From contig QGGY01000001.1 of the NCBI GenBank assembly GCA_003148945.1, positions 186,001 through 250,000 on the forward strand: a stretch of 64,000 nucleotides of DNA, in the 5' to 3' direction. Shown piece after piece: positions 44,750-54,653 of this stretch. Source of the stretch: Murimonas intestini (lineage in GTDB: Bacteria; Bacillota; Clostridia; Lachnospirales; Lachnospiraceae). The position numbers and the translations under genes are program-made. The notes beneath the pieces were generated by a model that was given only the letters and a program-made list of their open reading frames with translations, searched no databases and was not told the DNA's origin. Position 1 is the first letter of the stretch. Each line of letters opens with the position of its first letter.

Positions 44750-44785
44750 AGTACCGCAGTTTCTTTAAAGGCTGCGGTACTTTTT
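44750..44785 (+). terminator. terminator in the 44.3-44.95 kb gap
   Basis: AGTACCGCAG (44750-44759) pairs perfectly with CTGCGGTACT (44772-44781), followed by TTTTT. It serves the lost thyX-like gene or upstream readthrough. Confidence 0.85.
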
Positions 44786-44956
44786 GCGCTCTGCTTGTCA
44801 GACGATTAGCAGAGGAGCTTTTAATTAATCATTACAGTTATAAAATAAAGAGAAAAGTTTAATGAGAGAAAAGTGATTTAAGTATTGCATACAGCGAACG
44901 TATGTGCTATCATTATGTGAAACAGAACAAATGTTTTTGAGAAGGGAGCATATGAT

Positions 44957-46144
44957 ATGCAGGGGAGAAGTATAAACAGAGAATTCATAGGCTTTACTCT
45001 TATTTCAGGCCTGATTTCTTTTGGCTATAATGTGGTAATGACAGTCATTCCGTTGAGGATGACAGATCATGGACTCAGCTACGGCAAAATAGGGAGCGCC
45101 ATGTCAGCTGTAGCTATTGGTTTGATGGTAATTAAGCTGCTGATCGGACATCTCTCTGATATTCTTGGAACAAAGAAATTTATACTCTCATCTCTTGCAG
45201 GGCTGGCGGTAGTATCAGTACTCCTGGCAAGGGCTGATGAAATCGTGGCATTTACTGTATTGATGGCAGCCCTTGGAATCTTCCGCGGGATATTCCTTGC
45301 TGTAAGCGGCTCATACGTGATGGATATGGCGAGCAGCGGAGGATATGGGAAAATATATGGGGCCGTACAGAGCGTATCTTCTCTGCTGGCCAGTATTGGG
45401 GGGATCATATCTGGCCTGCTGTACCAGTTCCGGGAAGGAGAATATGCTCTTTACATATGCAGCTTTTTGCTGATGGCGGCATCTGTCTGGGCGGCTGCAG
45501 GCCTTAAAAGCGATCGTAATGTCCGCAGAGAACGTCTGCCCATCCTGCAGATATTTAAGTCTATAAATAAAAGGATCCTGATATTCTGCGTATTAATTTT
45601 TATACAGTCTTTTGTGGCCGGTCCAATGTGGAGCTTTATAATTCCCATGTATTGTTATAATGTTTTGCTTTTTTCACCGGCAAAACTGGGAATACTCATG
45701 TCAATGGATGAACTTGTCAGCGCGCCGACTTATATGCTGGCAGGACGTATTGTGGATAAAGTAAATGTAGTAAAATTCAACATTATCTTCCTGCTTCTGA
45801 CGGCGCTGGGTGGCCTGCTGCTTATAAAATCACAGTCTGCTGTTGTATTCATGATTGTATTTCTATTATGCAGTGTGTCCATTTCCTGCACATTTGTGGG
45901 AATACCCAAAGAAAGGGTAGGGTACATAAGAAAGGAACAGAAGGGATTAGAGCTTGCGCTTATATCCCTGTGCGGAAGCCTGGGTGATTCCCTCGGGAGC
46001 AACATACTGGGAAAAGTAGCAGAAAAATATACTATAAATCAGTGTATCTATATTTTTGCAGCCTCATATGTATTAATGGCTGTGCTTACAGCAGTTCCGG
46101 TTTTGTTTTCTTCATCTAAAACTGCTTCAGAGAAGAAATCATAG
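44957..46144 (+). CDS. MFS transporter
   Basis: 395 residues and twelve helices; loop 2-3 signature GHLSDILGTKKF (about 62-73) is the MFS GxxxDxxGxK motif. N- and C-halves are separated by LKSDRNVRRERLPILQIFKS. RBS GAAGGGAG; ATG 44957 chosen over ATG 44952 for spacing. Single gene; substrate cannot be told from sequence or neighbours. Confidence 0.88.
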   Translation: MQGRSINREFIGFTLISGLISFGYNVVMTVIPLRMTDHGLSYGKIGSAMSAVAIGLMVIKLLIGHLSDILGTKKFILSSLAGLAVVSVLLARADEIVAFTVLMAALGIFRGIFLAVSGSYVMDMASSGGYGKIYGAVQSVSSLLASIGGIISGLLYQFREGEYALYICSFLLMAASVWAAAGLKSDRNVRRERLPILQIFKSINKRILIFCVLIFIQSFVAGPMWSFIIPMYCYNVLLFSPAKLGILMSMDELVSAPTYMLAGRIVDKVNVVKFNIIFLLLTALGGLLLIKSQSAVVFMIVFLLCSVSISCTFVGIPKERVGYIRKEQKGLELALISLCGSLGDSLGSNILGKVAEKYTINQCIYIFAASYVLMAVLTAVPVLFSSSKTASEKKS

Positions 46145-46344
46145 GGCCTGCATGATTCATGTTAAAGAAACAGAATGATTATCAGCGGATGACTGCCTTT
46201 GACAGGTTCATGTTTGGCTATAACTATTCTTTCCACTTGTGCTATCTCTCTCAGTCTTTTATGATAAATATGTAAGCTGCTTGTAACTATTCAGCAGGTC
46301 TGTGCATTTACAGCCGCTTATACATAGACTGATGGAGGATTGAA

Positions 46345-47241
46345 ATGAGAAAGAATACAGAAAATATAACATCAAGACAGTACCAGATACTGGCAGACCA
46401 TATGGATATTTATCAGTTTATGATAGAGATCTATGAAAGAGACTGGAGAAACGGCGTCCCCGCACCATTTCTGGAATATGCACTTTCTTCAGACTGGATG
46501 GACTTGTCATATACACACAGAAATAAGATCTGGCTGGATGGCGGCAAGATCGTTGGATTTGTTTTTACTGAGAAACCGGTGACAGACATATATTTTAGCC
46601 TTAGGCCGGGATATGAAGAACTGGCAGCTGATATGGTTTTGCATGCTGACAAATATATGCCGGGATGTGACGGGGAAAGACAGCTGGTCATATTTCAGGG
46701 ACAGGATGCCATCATGAAGGCTGCACAGGAACTTGGTTATTCTAAGACGGGTGAGCATATTGATCTGCAGATTGATTTTGATAAGCCGCTGGATTACAGA
46801 CTCCCGGAAGGGTTCAGAATTGTACCACAGGGAGAGCAGGATATAAGAAGGGCGGCTGAATGCTGTTGGAAAGGATTTGAGCGTGAGGCAAAGGAAGGTC
46901 CCTGGAATGGAAATGCTGAAGGCGGGTATCAGCTCAGCCAGGCCCCGCATGCAACAATGGAGTATAATGTGGCAGTGGAAAACGAAGCAGGGGACTATGT
47001 ATGCTGGGCTGGAATGTGGTGGACACCTGAGAATCATCTTGCCTATATGGAGCCCTTATGCACACTGCCGGAATACAGGCGCCGTGGTATTGCCGCTGCC
47101 GCACTCTCAGAAATGTACAGGCGTATGAAACCTCTTGGAGCAACACATATGACCGGGGGCAACAATTCCTTCTATGTAGGTATTGGATATAAGCCGGCGG
47201 TGAAATGGACTTTCTGGAAAAAGATACAGCCGGCAGGATAA
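46345..47241 (+). CDS. GNAT-family N-acetyltransferase
   Basis: 298 residues. The N-terminal half is a degenerate GNAT-like domain, the C-terminal half an active-looking one with acetyl-CoA loop EYRRRGIAAAAL (about 236-247) and GATHMTGGNNSFYVGIGY. RBS GGAGG. Monocistronic; acceptor unknown. Two-domain GNATs of this size often modify antibiotics or small amines, but nothing local supports a choice. Confidence 0.87.
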   Translation: MRKNTENITSRQYQILADHMDIYQFMIEIYERDWRNGVPAPFLEYALSSDWMDLSYTHRNKIWLDGGKIVGFVFTEKPVTDIYFSLRPGYEELAADMVLHADKYMPGCDGERQLVIFQGQDAIMKAAQELGYSKTGEHIDLQIDFDKPLDYRLPEGFRIVPQGEQDIRRAAECCWKGFEREAKEGPWNGNAEGGYQLSQAPHATMEYNVAVENEAGDYVCWAGMWWTPENHLAYMEPLCTLPEYRRRGIAAAALSEMYRRMKPLGATHMTGGNNSFYVGIGYKPAVKWTFWKKIQPAG

Positions 47242-47462
47242 AAGTGATATTGATTTCTAAAGACGGCAAAACGGCTGTATCATTTTGAGGGGTATATGGG
47301 ATTGATATGAGGCTGGAATAATGAGCAGTGAGAGGTAGCACCGGATATCATTGCATATATTGTCATTGTTTGTATAATGTTGTCAATATTGCGTGCAAGT
47401 CTTGTAATTTTTCCGCACAGAGGATAATTTAAATCAGAGAAATAAGTGCGGAGGAACAGAGG

Positions 47463-48287
47463 ATGATTTTTAGCTGGAAAAAACTGGCCAAAAAAGAAGA
47501 GGGTTTTACACTTGTGGAACTGATAGTTGTACTGGTGATACTTGCATTATTGTCCGCTGTTTTGGTACCTTCACTGTTAGGTTTTATTGATAAGAGCAAG
47601 GAAAAAGTATGCCTTGTCAACAGAAATATGATAGAACGCTATTACAGGGCGGAAGTAATATATGCACCGGATACAAAAATGCAGGATATGCTGGACGGAA
47701 ATTCTGTGACGGGAACGGATGCTTCAGAACTTTCCTGCCCCTCAGGCGGAGACTACAGCGTATCGTCTGACGGCCAGCATGTGATCTGTTCTGTCCATGG
47801 GGGCGGAGACGGGGAGTCAGATGATACTGTGACGAAACCGGAAGAAAAACCCGATGGAGAACAGGGGCCGGGCGGAAATGGCGGAGGTCTGCAGCCGCCG
47901 GATGGCAGCGGAGCAGAGAAATATCCGGGGACAGATATTGTTGTCCAGGAGAGTATATGGCCTACTATGGATGATTTCGTGAATCAAAATTCGTGGAATA
48001 TCGTGATGGAACCTGGTGGTGTATTCAAACATGGGGAGAACTATTATGTAATTACCTCACAAGGAAATGTTGACAGGGACAGGGTGGACAAGGGTCCGGA
48101 TGCATATCTGGGAGAAAGGTTTGTCAAAAAGCTGACAGGAAAGGTGCTTCAGGGAGATTTTCCACTGAATAGTTATGAGCAGGGAGATATCGTTGATGTT
48201 AACGGAACATATTATATTTGGGCCGATTATGCCACTCCCGGTTCCATGCCTTCAGAAGGAGCTTACGGCTGGTATAAGATACCCTGA
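47463..48287 (+). CDS. orphan type IV pseudopilin-like protein
   Basis: 274 residues. Prepilin leader with basic start MIFSWKKLAKKEE and cleavage/methylation site G/FTLVELIVVLVILALL (Phe about 15, Glu5 of the mature form present), so a class III pilin-like signal handled by a prepilin peptidase. After the helix come a small Cys-containing domain (about 50-115), a low-complexity linker rich in Gly, Pro, Glu (about 118-160) and a beta domain resembling small binding modules (YEQGDIVDVNGTYYIWADYA). No pilus ATPase, peptidase or assembly genes are nearby. RBS GGAGG-like. Terminator follows. Confidence 0.82.
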   Translation: MIFSWKKLAKKEEGFTLVELIVVLVILALLSAVLVPSLLGFIDKSKEKVCLVNRNMIERYYRAEVIYAPDTKMQDMLDGNSVTGTDASELSCPSGGDYSVSSDGQHVICSVHGGGDGESDDTVTKPEEKPDGEQGPGGNGGGLQPPDGSGAEKYPGTDIVVQESIWPTMDDFVNQNSWNIVMEPGGVFKHGENYYVITSQGNVDRDRVDKGPDAYLGERFVKKLTGKVLQGDFPLNSYEQGDIVDVNGTYYIWADYATPGSMPSEGAYGWYKIP

Positions 48288-48317
48288 CTGCTTCCAATAT
48301 AATTTATGAATTTACGA

Positions 48318-48345
48318 AGGACTGCCGTACCGCGGCAGTCCTTTT
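48318..48345 (+). terminator. terminator after the pseudopilin gene
   Basis: AGGACTGCCG / CGGCAGTCCT perfect 10-bp stem with a four-base loop, then TTTT. Confidence 0.88.
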
Positions 48346-48431
48346 ATCTTGGAAACAGATCAAGAAAGAGGAGCATATTTTGAGCACATGACTTTTTAAT
48401 TGAAGCATTAATTAAAGGGTGAATTAAAATC

Positions 48432-48497
48432 GTAACAGTTCAGCCTTCCAATGTTCCGCGAGGAGCGCTGTTATAGATCAGATGGCTGAACTGTAAC
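48432..48497. repeat. diverged short relative of the palindromic element (copy D)
   Basis: Inverted ends ACAGTTCAGCC (48435-48445) and GGCTGAACTGT (48484-48494). The interior, CGCGAGGAGCGCTGTTA onward, resembles the right third of copies A/B (CGCGGAGCGTGTTACTGG). Lies in the 388-bp gap 48288-48675, which otherwise carries the promoter of the next GNAT gene. Confidence 0.5.
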
Positions 48498-48675
48498 TTA
48501 AAATAAGAGAAAGAATCAGATATATATCGTTTTTTGGCAATAATGGTGATATAATAAATTACAGTGCGAAAAAGTATTTTTGAGTTTAGGGACAGAAGTT
48601 TTTAATGGGCAATTAATAGTAATATTGAATGAGATACCGGAAGCGGAAAACTAATACGAAGGGATAAACAGTGCT

Positions 48676-49551
48676 ATGAAGGAAGCGTTTCAGTTGGTAA
48701 AATCGTATAAAGATAATAGTACACTCAGAAGCAGTTTTAATTCCTTAGCCAGGGAAACTTTTGGCATTAGTTTTGAGGAATGGTACAAGAATGGCTTTTG
48801 GGGTGAAATGTACAATCCATATTCAGTAGTCAGGGACAATGAAGTAGTTGCAAACGTATCAGTGAATAAGATGGAGTTTGAATGTGGGAATAAAAAAAGA
48901 AAATATATCCAGCTGGGTACGGTGATGACGAAAAAGGAATACAGGGGGAGGGGGATGATCAGGTTCCTGATGGATGAGATCAAAAAAGAGTACTTGGACA
49001 GTGCAGATGGTATGTATTTATTTGCCAATAACAGCGTTCTGGATTTTTATCCCAGATTCGGATTCAGACGGGGAAAAGAATGGAATTTCCACAAAAAAGT
49101 TAAGATTACAGGCAGCAGCCGGGTACAGCAGATTCCTATGGAATCACGCCATGGCTGGAAGACAGTAGAGAATGCCGTCATCAGCTCAGCCAATAACAGC
49201 TTATTTGAAATGAAAAATAATATGGGCCTTATTATGTTTGGACTGACTCAATTCATGAAAGATAACGTTTATTACATTGAAAGTGAGGACGCATACGCTG
49301 TTGCGGATATAGAAAATGCCAGGCTGGTGCTTTATGCTGTCTATTCTGAGAGGCCGGCTGATCTGGAAAAAATTATAGAAGCCTTTGGCAGCGAAATTAC
49401 GGAGGTTGTATTAGGTTTTACGCCTTTAGACGGGGAGGGGTTCACAAAAGGGGAGATTCATAGCCATGACCTGACCTTGTTTCTGCTTGGACAAGGTTTT
49501 AAGGAATTTGAAAATGCAGGAATGATGTTCCCGCTGCTTTCACATGCATGA
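48676..49551 (+). CDS. GNAT-family N-acetyltransferase
   Basis: 291 residues. GNAT core in the N-terminal half: VSVNKMEFECGNKKRKYIQL, then acetyl-CoA loop TKKEYRGRGMIRFLMDEI (about 92-109) and LFANNSVLDFYPRFGFRRG. The C-terminal half is less conserved and may bind the acceptor. Weak RBS AAGGG about 12 bases before the ATG. Stands alone; acceptor unknown. Confidence 0.85.
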   Translation: MKEAFQLVKSYKDNSTLRSSFNSLARETFGISFEEWYKNGFWGEMYNPYSVVRDNEVVANVSVNKMEFECGNKKRKYIQLGTVMTKKEYRGRGMIRFLMDEIKKEYLDSADGMYLFANNSVLDFYPRFGFRRGKEWNFHKKVKITGSSRVQQIPMESRHGWKTVENAVISSANNSLFEMKNNMGLIMFGLTQFMKDNVYYIESEDAYAVADIENARLVLYAVYSERPADLEKIIEAFGSEITEVVLGFTPLDGEGFTKGEIHSHDLTLFLLGQGFKEFENAGMMFPLLSHA

Positions 49552-49617
49552 TTACTGATACATGCATAATTACAACAAAAATACAATATAAATTAAGATA
49601 AGAAAGGGAGAAACAAA

Positions 49618-51294
49618 ATGCAAAAATTTTCTGAGATAGTATATGAACGTCCGGATACAAATGCCTTTATGGGAAAGATTGAAGAGTATATGGAAAAGCT
49701 GCCGTTAGCTGGAAGCTATGAAGAGGCGAAAGAACTGTTTTTGTGGATGAACAGTGAGGCGGATCATCTGGATACAATGAATACAGTGGCCAGTATACGA
49801 AATACGATCAATACAGCTGATGAATTCTACGAAAAAGAAGTAGAATTCATGAACAGCGAGCTGCCTAAGATACAGTTGAAAATGAAGGAGGCAAATAAGC
49901 TGCTTCTGGAATCACCATGGCTGAGTGAATTTGAGAAGGATTTCGGAGAGCTGTATTTTCTGAATATAAAAAACAGGATGCGTCTGGCAGATGAGAAGAT
50001 TATTCAAAATCAAATAAGAGAGAGCCAGCTTACACAGCAGTATGCAAAGGCATCAGCTGTCTGCACCGCCACATTCCATGGAGAAGAAGTGAATTTTTAC
50101 GGGCTGCTGAAATATATGCAGAGTACTGACAGAGCTGTGAGAAAAGAAGCGTTTGAAGCCTGGGCCGGGCTGTATGAGTCTGTATCAGGAGAACTGGACA
50201 AGATTTATGACGAGCTTATCAAGGTGCGCTGTGAAATGGCGGAAGTATTGGGATTTTCTGATTATATTGAAATGGCATACCTCCAAAGAGAAAGATATGA
50301 TTACAAAAAGGAGGATGTGGCTGTATTTAGAAAACAGATAGAAGAGACAGTAGTGCCTGTATGCCGGCGTCTGTTTGAAGAGCAGAGGGAACGGCTGGGT
50401 ATAGAAACGCTTCACTACTATGACGAGGCGCTTGTATATCCAGAAGGGAATGCAGTTCCGTCAGGTACAAAGGATGAGATGATAGAGAAGGCAGGGAAAA
50501 TGTACCATGAATTATCTCATGAGACAGGCGAGTTTTTTGACTTTATGGTCTGCAATGACTTGTTTGATCTGGAGACAAAGCCGGGCAAACGCCAGGGCGG
50601 GTACTGTACATTTTTAGCGGATTATAAGGCGCCGTTTATCTTTTCAAATTTTAATCAGACAAGCGCAGATGTGGATGTACTGACACATGAAGCGGGACAT
50701 GCTTTTGAAGCCTACATCGCTTCCAGGCTCCTGCCTCTGTCCGAGCAGTCCTGGTCTACTTCGGAAATCGATGAGATCCATTCCATGTCCATGGAGTTCT
50801 TTACGTATCCATGGATGGAGCTGTTTTTTGGGGGAGATGCGGATAAATACCGCTATGCCCATCTGGCTGATGCCCTTGAGGTGATCCCATATATGGCGTG
50901 TGTGGACGAATTCCAGCATGAGGTATATGAGGGCAGGGTGACAGATGCAAAAGAAAGACGGAATATATGGAGCCGTCTGGAGAAGAAATATCTGCCCTGG
51001 AGGGATTATGACGGAAATGATTTCCTGGAAAATGGCGGCTTCTGGATGCAGAAACAGCATATATTCCTGTTTCCGTTCTATTATATTGATTATGCGCTGG
51101 CTCAGATGGGCGCTCTTGAGTTATACGGGCGTATGAAAGAGAACAGGGAGGAAGCCTGGAATGATTACTGCAGGCTGTGCCGCGCAGGAGGAAGCAAGGG
51201 GTATTTTGAATTGTTAAAAGAGGCGCATTTGAGTAATCCGTTTGCGGGCGGTACGGTAGAAAAAATCATGGGGCAGATTAAAAAAGAGCTGTAA
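49618..51294 (+). CDS. M3-family oligoendopeptidase (PepF-like)
   Basis: 558 residues, cytoplasmic zinc peptidase that cleaves oligopeptides of about 6-20 residues. Zinc motif HEAGH at 357-361 (LTHEAGHAFEAY), third ligand Glu in SMSMEFF about 28 residues later, and conserved FPFYYIDYALAQMGALEL. Length fits the M3 oligoendopeptidase branch. RBS AAGGGAG. The stop codon lies in a copy of the short palindromic repeat. Confidence 0.93.
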   Translation: MQKFSEIVYERPDTNAFMGKIEEYMEKLPLAGSYEEAKELFLWMNSEADHLDTMNTVASIRNTINTADEFYEKEVEFMNSELPKIQLKMKEANKLLLESPWLSEFEKDFGELYFLNIKNRMRLADEKIIQNQIRESQLTQQYAKASAVCTATFHGEEVNFYGLLKYMQSTDRAVRKEAFEAWAGLYESVSGELDKIYDELIKVRCEMAEVLGFSDYIEMAYLQRERYDYKKEDVAVFRKQIEETVVPVCRRLFEEQRERLGIETLHYYDEALVYPEGNAVPSGTKDEMIEKAGKMYHELSHETGEFFDFMVCNDLFDLETKPGKRQGGYCTFLADYKAPFIFSNFNQTSADVDVLTHEAGHAFEAYIASRLLPLSEQSWSTSEIDEIHSMSMEFFTYPWMELFFGGDADKYRYAHLADALEVIPYMACVDEFQHEVYEGRVTDAKERRNIWSRLEKKYLPWRDYDGNDFLENGGFWMQKQHIFLFPFYYIDYALAQMGALELYGRMKENREEAWNDYCRLCRAGGSKGYFELLKEAHLSNPFAGGTVEKIMGQIKKEL

Positions 51295-51313
51295 CTGTGA
51301 AAGTACCGGACAG
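51292..51313. repeat. short palindromic dispersed repeat, copy 2 (weak)
   Basis: TAACTGTGAAAGTACCGGAC, matching copy 1 (20058) at most positions; its first TAA is the stop of the M3 peptidase gene. Confidence 0.4.
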
Positions 51314-51537
51314 GTACGAAGAGTTTTAAATGGACAGCCGTTCAGGTTAGAGGAATATCATCATCATTGCATTTTCCTTTTATAACCTGGGCGGTTCTTT
51401 TTGCCGTTACTGTTTACACTGGTGAAAGCAGTCTGCAATTACTTGACTTAAGTTCAAAAGAAATATTATAATAATTTGGTGAAGCCGGAATAGTATCAGC
51501 CTCGATAAATAAAAGACAGGAATGGAGAATTTTACAT

Positions 51538-52680
51538 ATGAACAAGAAAGAAATCAGTGAGATAAAGAAGCTGTTAACCCCTAACAAGTCAGTATTTACC
51601 CGTATTTGCGGATGTTATGTGGATGCAGAGAAGAACCAGAAGACAAAGCTTAAAGAGGCCTTCCTTTCGCTCTTGGAAGAAGAGGCCTTTAAATATTTTG
51701 CGATTTTTAAGAAAACACTCTCAGGCACTATCGGAAGGAATCTGATCAATATGGAATTTCCGCTGGATCAGGAGATGGGGGACGGCACCCAGACCTTCCT
51801 GCTGAAACTGCGTGATACAGAATTAAAGGATGATGACCTTATAGAAGAGTTCTATCAGAAAGTGATGGAGACATATCTCTATCCTGAAAACTATTACATT
51901 ATCCTGGTGCATGGCGCTTATGATGTTCCGGGAAGAGCATCGGACAACCTTGATATGGATGACGCTTCTGATTATGTGTATAATTTTGTACTGTGCAGTA
52001 TCTGTCCCGTGAAACTCTCAAAGCCTGGTCTCTGTTACAATATTGACACGAACCAGATTGAAAACAGGATACAGGACTGGATTGTGGAGACTCCCGATGT
52101 GGGATTTCTGTTTCCTGCGTTTAATGACAGGAATACAGATGTACATGGTCTGTTATATTATGCCAAGAATCCGGAGATACTTCAGGAAGAATTCATTGAC
52201 CAGTTCCTGGGATGCAGGATACCCCTTAGCGCCAAGACACAAAAGGAGACCTTCCAGACGATCATTGAGGAGACGTTGGACCGGAGCTGCGATTTTGATA
52301 CAGTTATGAGTATACAGGAGAATCTGAACGAGCTTCTGGAGGAGAGGAAAGAAGATCCTGAACCGGTGACGCTGGACAAAGTGGAAGTTAAAAGGCTTCT
52401 GGCAAACAGCGGAGTGGCCAATGAAAGACTGGAAGAATTTGATACCCACTATGAAGCGGCGGCTGATGAGAAGACCAGTTTCATAGCGGCAAATGTGGCG
52501 AGTGTGAGAAGTTATGAAATCAAGACGCCGGACGTTGTCATAAAGGTTTCCCCGGATAAAGCCCAGTTGGTTGAACACCGGGAGATAGACGGAATCCCCT
52601 ATATACTGATCAAGGCTACTGACCAGGTAGAGATTAACGGGATTGCAGTAAAATCGTCTGTAAACGGTGCAGAAGGCTGA
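51538..52680 (+). CDS. DUF4317 family protein
   Basis: 380 residues, soluble, no signal peptide. Typical family start MNKKEISEIKKLLTPNKSVF followed by RICGCYVDAEKN, and VHGAYDVPGRASDNLDMDD near residue 122. The second half is charged (EERKEDPEPVTLDKVEVKRL). Family function is unknown. The start has RBS TGGAGA. Followed directly by repeat copy B. Confidence 0.9.
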   Translation: MNKKEISEIKKLLTPNKSVFTRICGCYVDAEKNQKTKLKEAFLSLLEEEAFKYFAIFKKTLSGTIGRNLINMEFPLDQEMGDGTQTFLLKLRDTELKDDDLIEEFYQKVMETYLYPENYYIILVHGAYDVPGRASDNLDMDDASDYVYNFVLCSICPVKLSKPGLCYNIDTNQIENRIQDWIVETPDVGFLFPAFNDRNTDVHGLLYYAKNPEILQEEFIDQFLGCRIPLSAKTQKETFQTIIEETLDRSCDFDTVMSIQENLNELLEERKEDPEPVTLDKVEVKRLLANSGVANERLEEFDTHYEAAADEKTSFIAANVASVRSYEIKTPDVVIKVSPDKAQLVEHREIDGIPYILIKATDQVEINGIAVKSSVNGAEG

Positions 52681-52687
52681 ACTATAA

Positions 52688-52826
52688 TACTGTTCACTCC
52701 GTGACCAGTAACACGCTCCGCGATGCACAGAAACGGCAAAAACCGCCGTTTCGCGCTGCAACCCTCGGGATTTTCGTGCAAATACGCACGAAAACACCTC
52801 GCGGGATGGTGACGTGTGAACAGTAA
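52688..52826. repeat. MITE-like palindromic element, copy B (inverted relative to A)
   Basis: 139 bp between TACTGTTCAC and GTGAACAGTAA. Compared with the reverse complement of copy A it shows only one single-base indel, a few substitutions and a changed terminal base. The hairpins TTTTCGTGC/GCACGAAAA and AAACGGC/GCCGTTT are intact. A 6-bp candidate duplication CTATAA flanks it (52682-52687 and 52828-52833). Lies between the DUF4317 gene and the ABC exporter. Confidence 0.85.
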
Positions 52827-52901
52827 CCTATAAACAATCAGATACTGCAGATGCGGAAGTGTTCAGATTAAATTTAGAATAAGCAGGAAAGAGGGAAGGC
52901 T

Positions 52902-54650
52902 GTGGGGATTTACGGAAAATATTTCCAAAAGTATAAAATACCTTTTTTAACAGCTATATTTTGTGTGAGCTGCGAGGCATTCTGTGACCTGCTGGGGCCT
53001 ACGCTGATGGCCCGGATCATCGACAGCGGTATAGAGCGGCAGGACACGGGGCAGGTGCTCCACTTTGGCGCCCTGATGATATTGGTTACCGGAGCCGGGG
53101 CAGTTTTTGCGGTCATCAGGAATATACTGGCGAGCAATGTGTCGCAGCGCGCCGGCAAGGATCTTCGGGGAGATCTGTTTGAAAAAATCATGCATTTTTC
53201 TGAGGCAGGAGCCGACAGGATCGAAAGCGGTTCCCTGATCACCAGGATGTCCAATGATACTACACAGGTGATACAATTTATAAACGGTATCATGAGGATA
53301 TTTATGAAAGCGCCTGTCACATGTATAGGCAGCATTATTCTGGCCACATTTTTAAACTGGAGGCTGAGCTTTATCATTTACGGGGTAGTGGCGGCTGTGG
53401 CTGCTATGATCATCCTGAGCATGAAACTCTCTTACCCCAGATTTGCCGTACTTCAAAAAGCCATGGATCAGGTGAACCGGGTAGTGCAGGAATATCTGAT
53501 CGGAGTGCGGCTCGTCAAGGCATTCGGCACATATGAAGAGGAAGAAAACCAGTTCAATAATGTTAACAGAAATCTGATGGACAGCAGTATCAGGGCTCAG
53601 ATGATCATAACTTATATAGCGCCCATCCTGAACCTTACAGTTGGGATAGGTACGGCTGCTGCTGTTTATCTGGGAGCCCGCCTCTTTAAAATAGAACTTG
53701 CCAATCCCGGAGATATTTCTGCATTCATTATCTATATGGCGCAGATATTGAGCTCTCTTTTGATCATTACAAATATATTTAATACATTTGTGAGGACGAA
53801 AGCCTCCACACAGCGTATCAAAGAAGTGCTGGATCAGGAGGAGGACTTAAGCCTTCCGGAAGAAATGGCATATCAGGCTGACGGGTCCGGCACCGGGGAA
53901 GAGGGCAGGCTGAAGGGAGAGGTCGCCTTTTCGCATGTGACATTTTCCTATCCGGGAGGCAGCGGCCTTCCTGTGCTGGAGGATGTGTCCTTCCATATCC
54001 GCCCGGGCAGAAGCCTTGCTGTTATAGGCCCTACAGGGAGCGGCAAATCTACACTGGCATGGCTTTTGCTCAGGTTCTATGATGCAGACGAAGGTGAGGT
54101 GCTGCTTGACGGAACAGATGTGCGCCGGATGGATGTCAGGACGGTCAGACAGAATATAGCGCTGGTACCCCAGAAGCCCATGCTGTTTTCGGGTACAGTG
54201 CTGGAAAACCTCCGCTGGGGCAAAAGTGATGCAAAGAAAAAAGAGGCAGAAGCTGCCCTGCAGGCAGCGGAAGGCTCTTTTATCCTGCAGGCAGCGGAAG
54301 GCCTGGATAAAAATCTGGGCAGTGCCGGAGTGAATCTGTCAGGAGGGCAGAAACAGAGGGTATCCATAGCCAGAGGAATCATTAAAAATGCTCCTGTCCT
54401 TGTACTGGATGATGCCACAAGTGCCCTCGATGCGATTACAGAAGCCCGTGTGAGAAAAAATCTTCTTCAGGGACGCCAGAAGAGGACGACAGTATTTATC
54501 ACCCAGCGCTGCACAACTGCAATGGCTGCAGACGACATACTTGTATTAGAAAACGGCAGATGCATGGGCTATGGAACACATGAGGAACTGATGGAAAACT
54601 GCCGTATCTATCAGGAAATTTACCAGTCTCAGATTGAGGGGAGGCGCTGA
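52902..54650 (+). CDS. heterodimeric ABC exporter subunit, degenerate ATP site (BmrC-like)
   Basis: 582 residues: six-helix exporter domain (1-310) and ATPase domain. Walker A GPTGSGKST, signature NLSGGQKQR (canonical), Walker B VLVLDDATSALD with Asp in place of the catalytic Glu, and TQR in place of the H-loop histidine. So its own Walker site cannot hydrolyse ATP normally, while its signature completes the partner's active site. A short acidic insert AYQADGSGTGEEGRLKG precedes the ATPase domain. Start is GTG 52902 with RBS GAGGGAAGG. Three bases separate it from the partner gene. Confidence 0.92.
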   Translation: MGIYGKYFQKYKIPFLTAIFCVSCEAFCDLLGPTLMARIIDSGIERQDTGQVLHFGALMILVTGAGAVFAVIRNILASNVSQRAGKDLRGDLFEKIMHFSEAGADRIESGSLITRMSNDTTQVIQFINGIMRIFMKAPVTCIGSIILATFLNWRLSFIIYGVVAAVAAMIILSMKLSYPRFAVLQKAMDQVNRVVQEYLIGVRLVKAFGTYEEEENQFNNVNRNLMDSSIRAQMIITYIAPILNLTVGIGTAAAVYLGARLFKIELANPGDISAFIIYMAQILSSLLIITNIFNTFVRTKASTQRIKEVLDQEEDLSLPEEMAYQADGSGTGEEGRLKGEVAFSHVTFSYPGGSGLPVLEDVSFHIRPGRSLAVIGPTGSGKSTLAWLLLRFYDADEGEVLLDGTDVRRMDVRTVRQNIALVPQKPMLFSGTVLENLRWGKSDAKKKEAEAALQAAEGSFILQAAEGLDKNLGSAGVNLSGGQKQRVSIARGIIKNAPVLVLDDATSALDAITEARVRKNLLQGRQKRTTVFITQRCTTAMAADDILVLENGRCMGYGTHEELMENCRIYQEIYQSQIEGRR

Positions 54651-54653
54651 CAG

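Noticed and set aside
3910-52826. Composite transposon or genomic island bounded by the two inverted repeat copies
   Set aside because: The 49 kb between them carries ordinary core-type genes, no transposase or integrase, and each copy seems to have its own short flanking duplication, so independent insertions are simpler.
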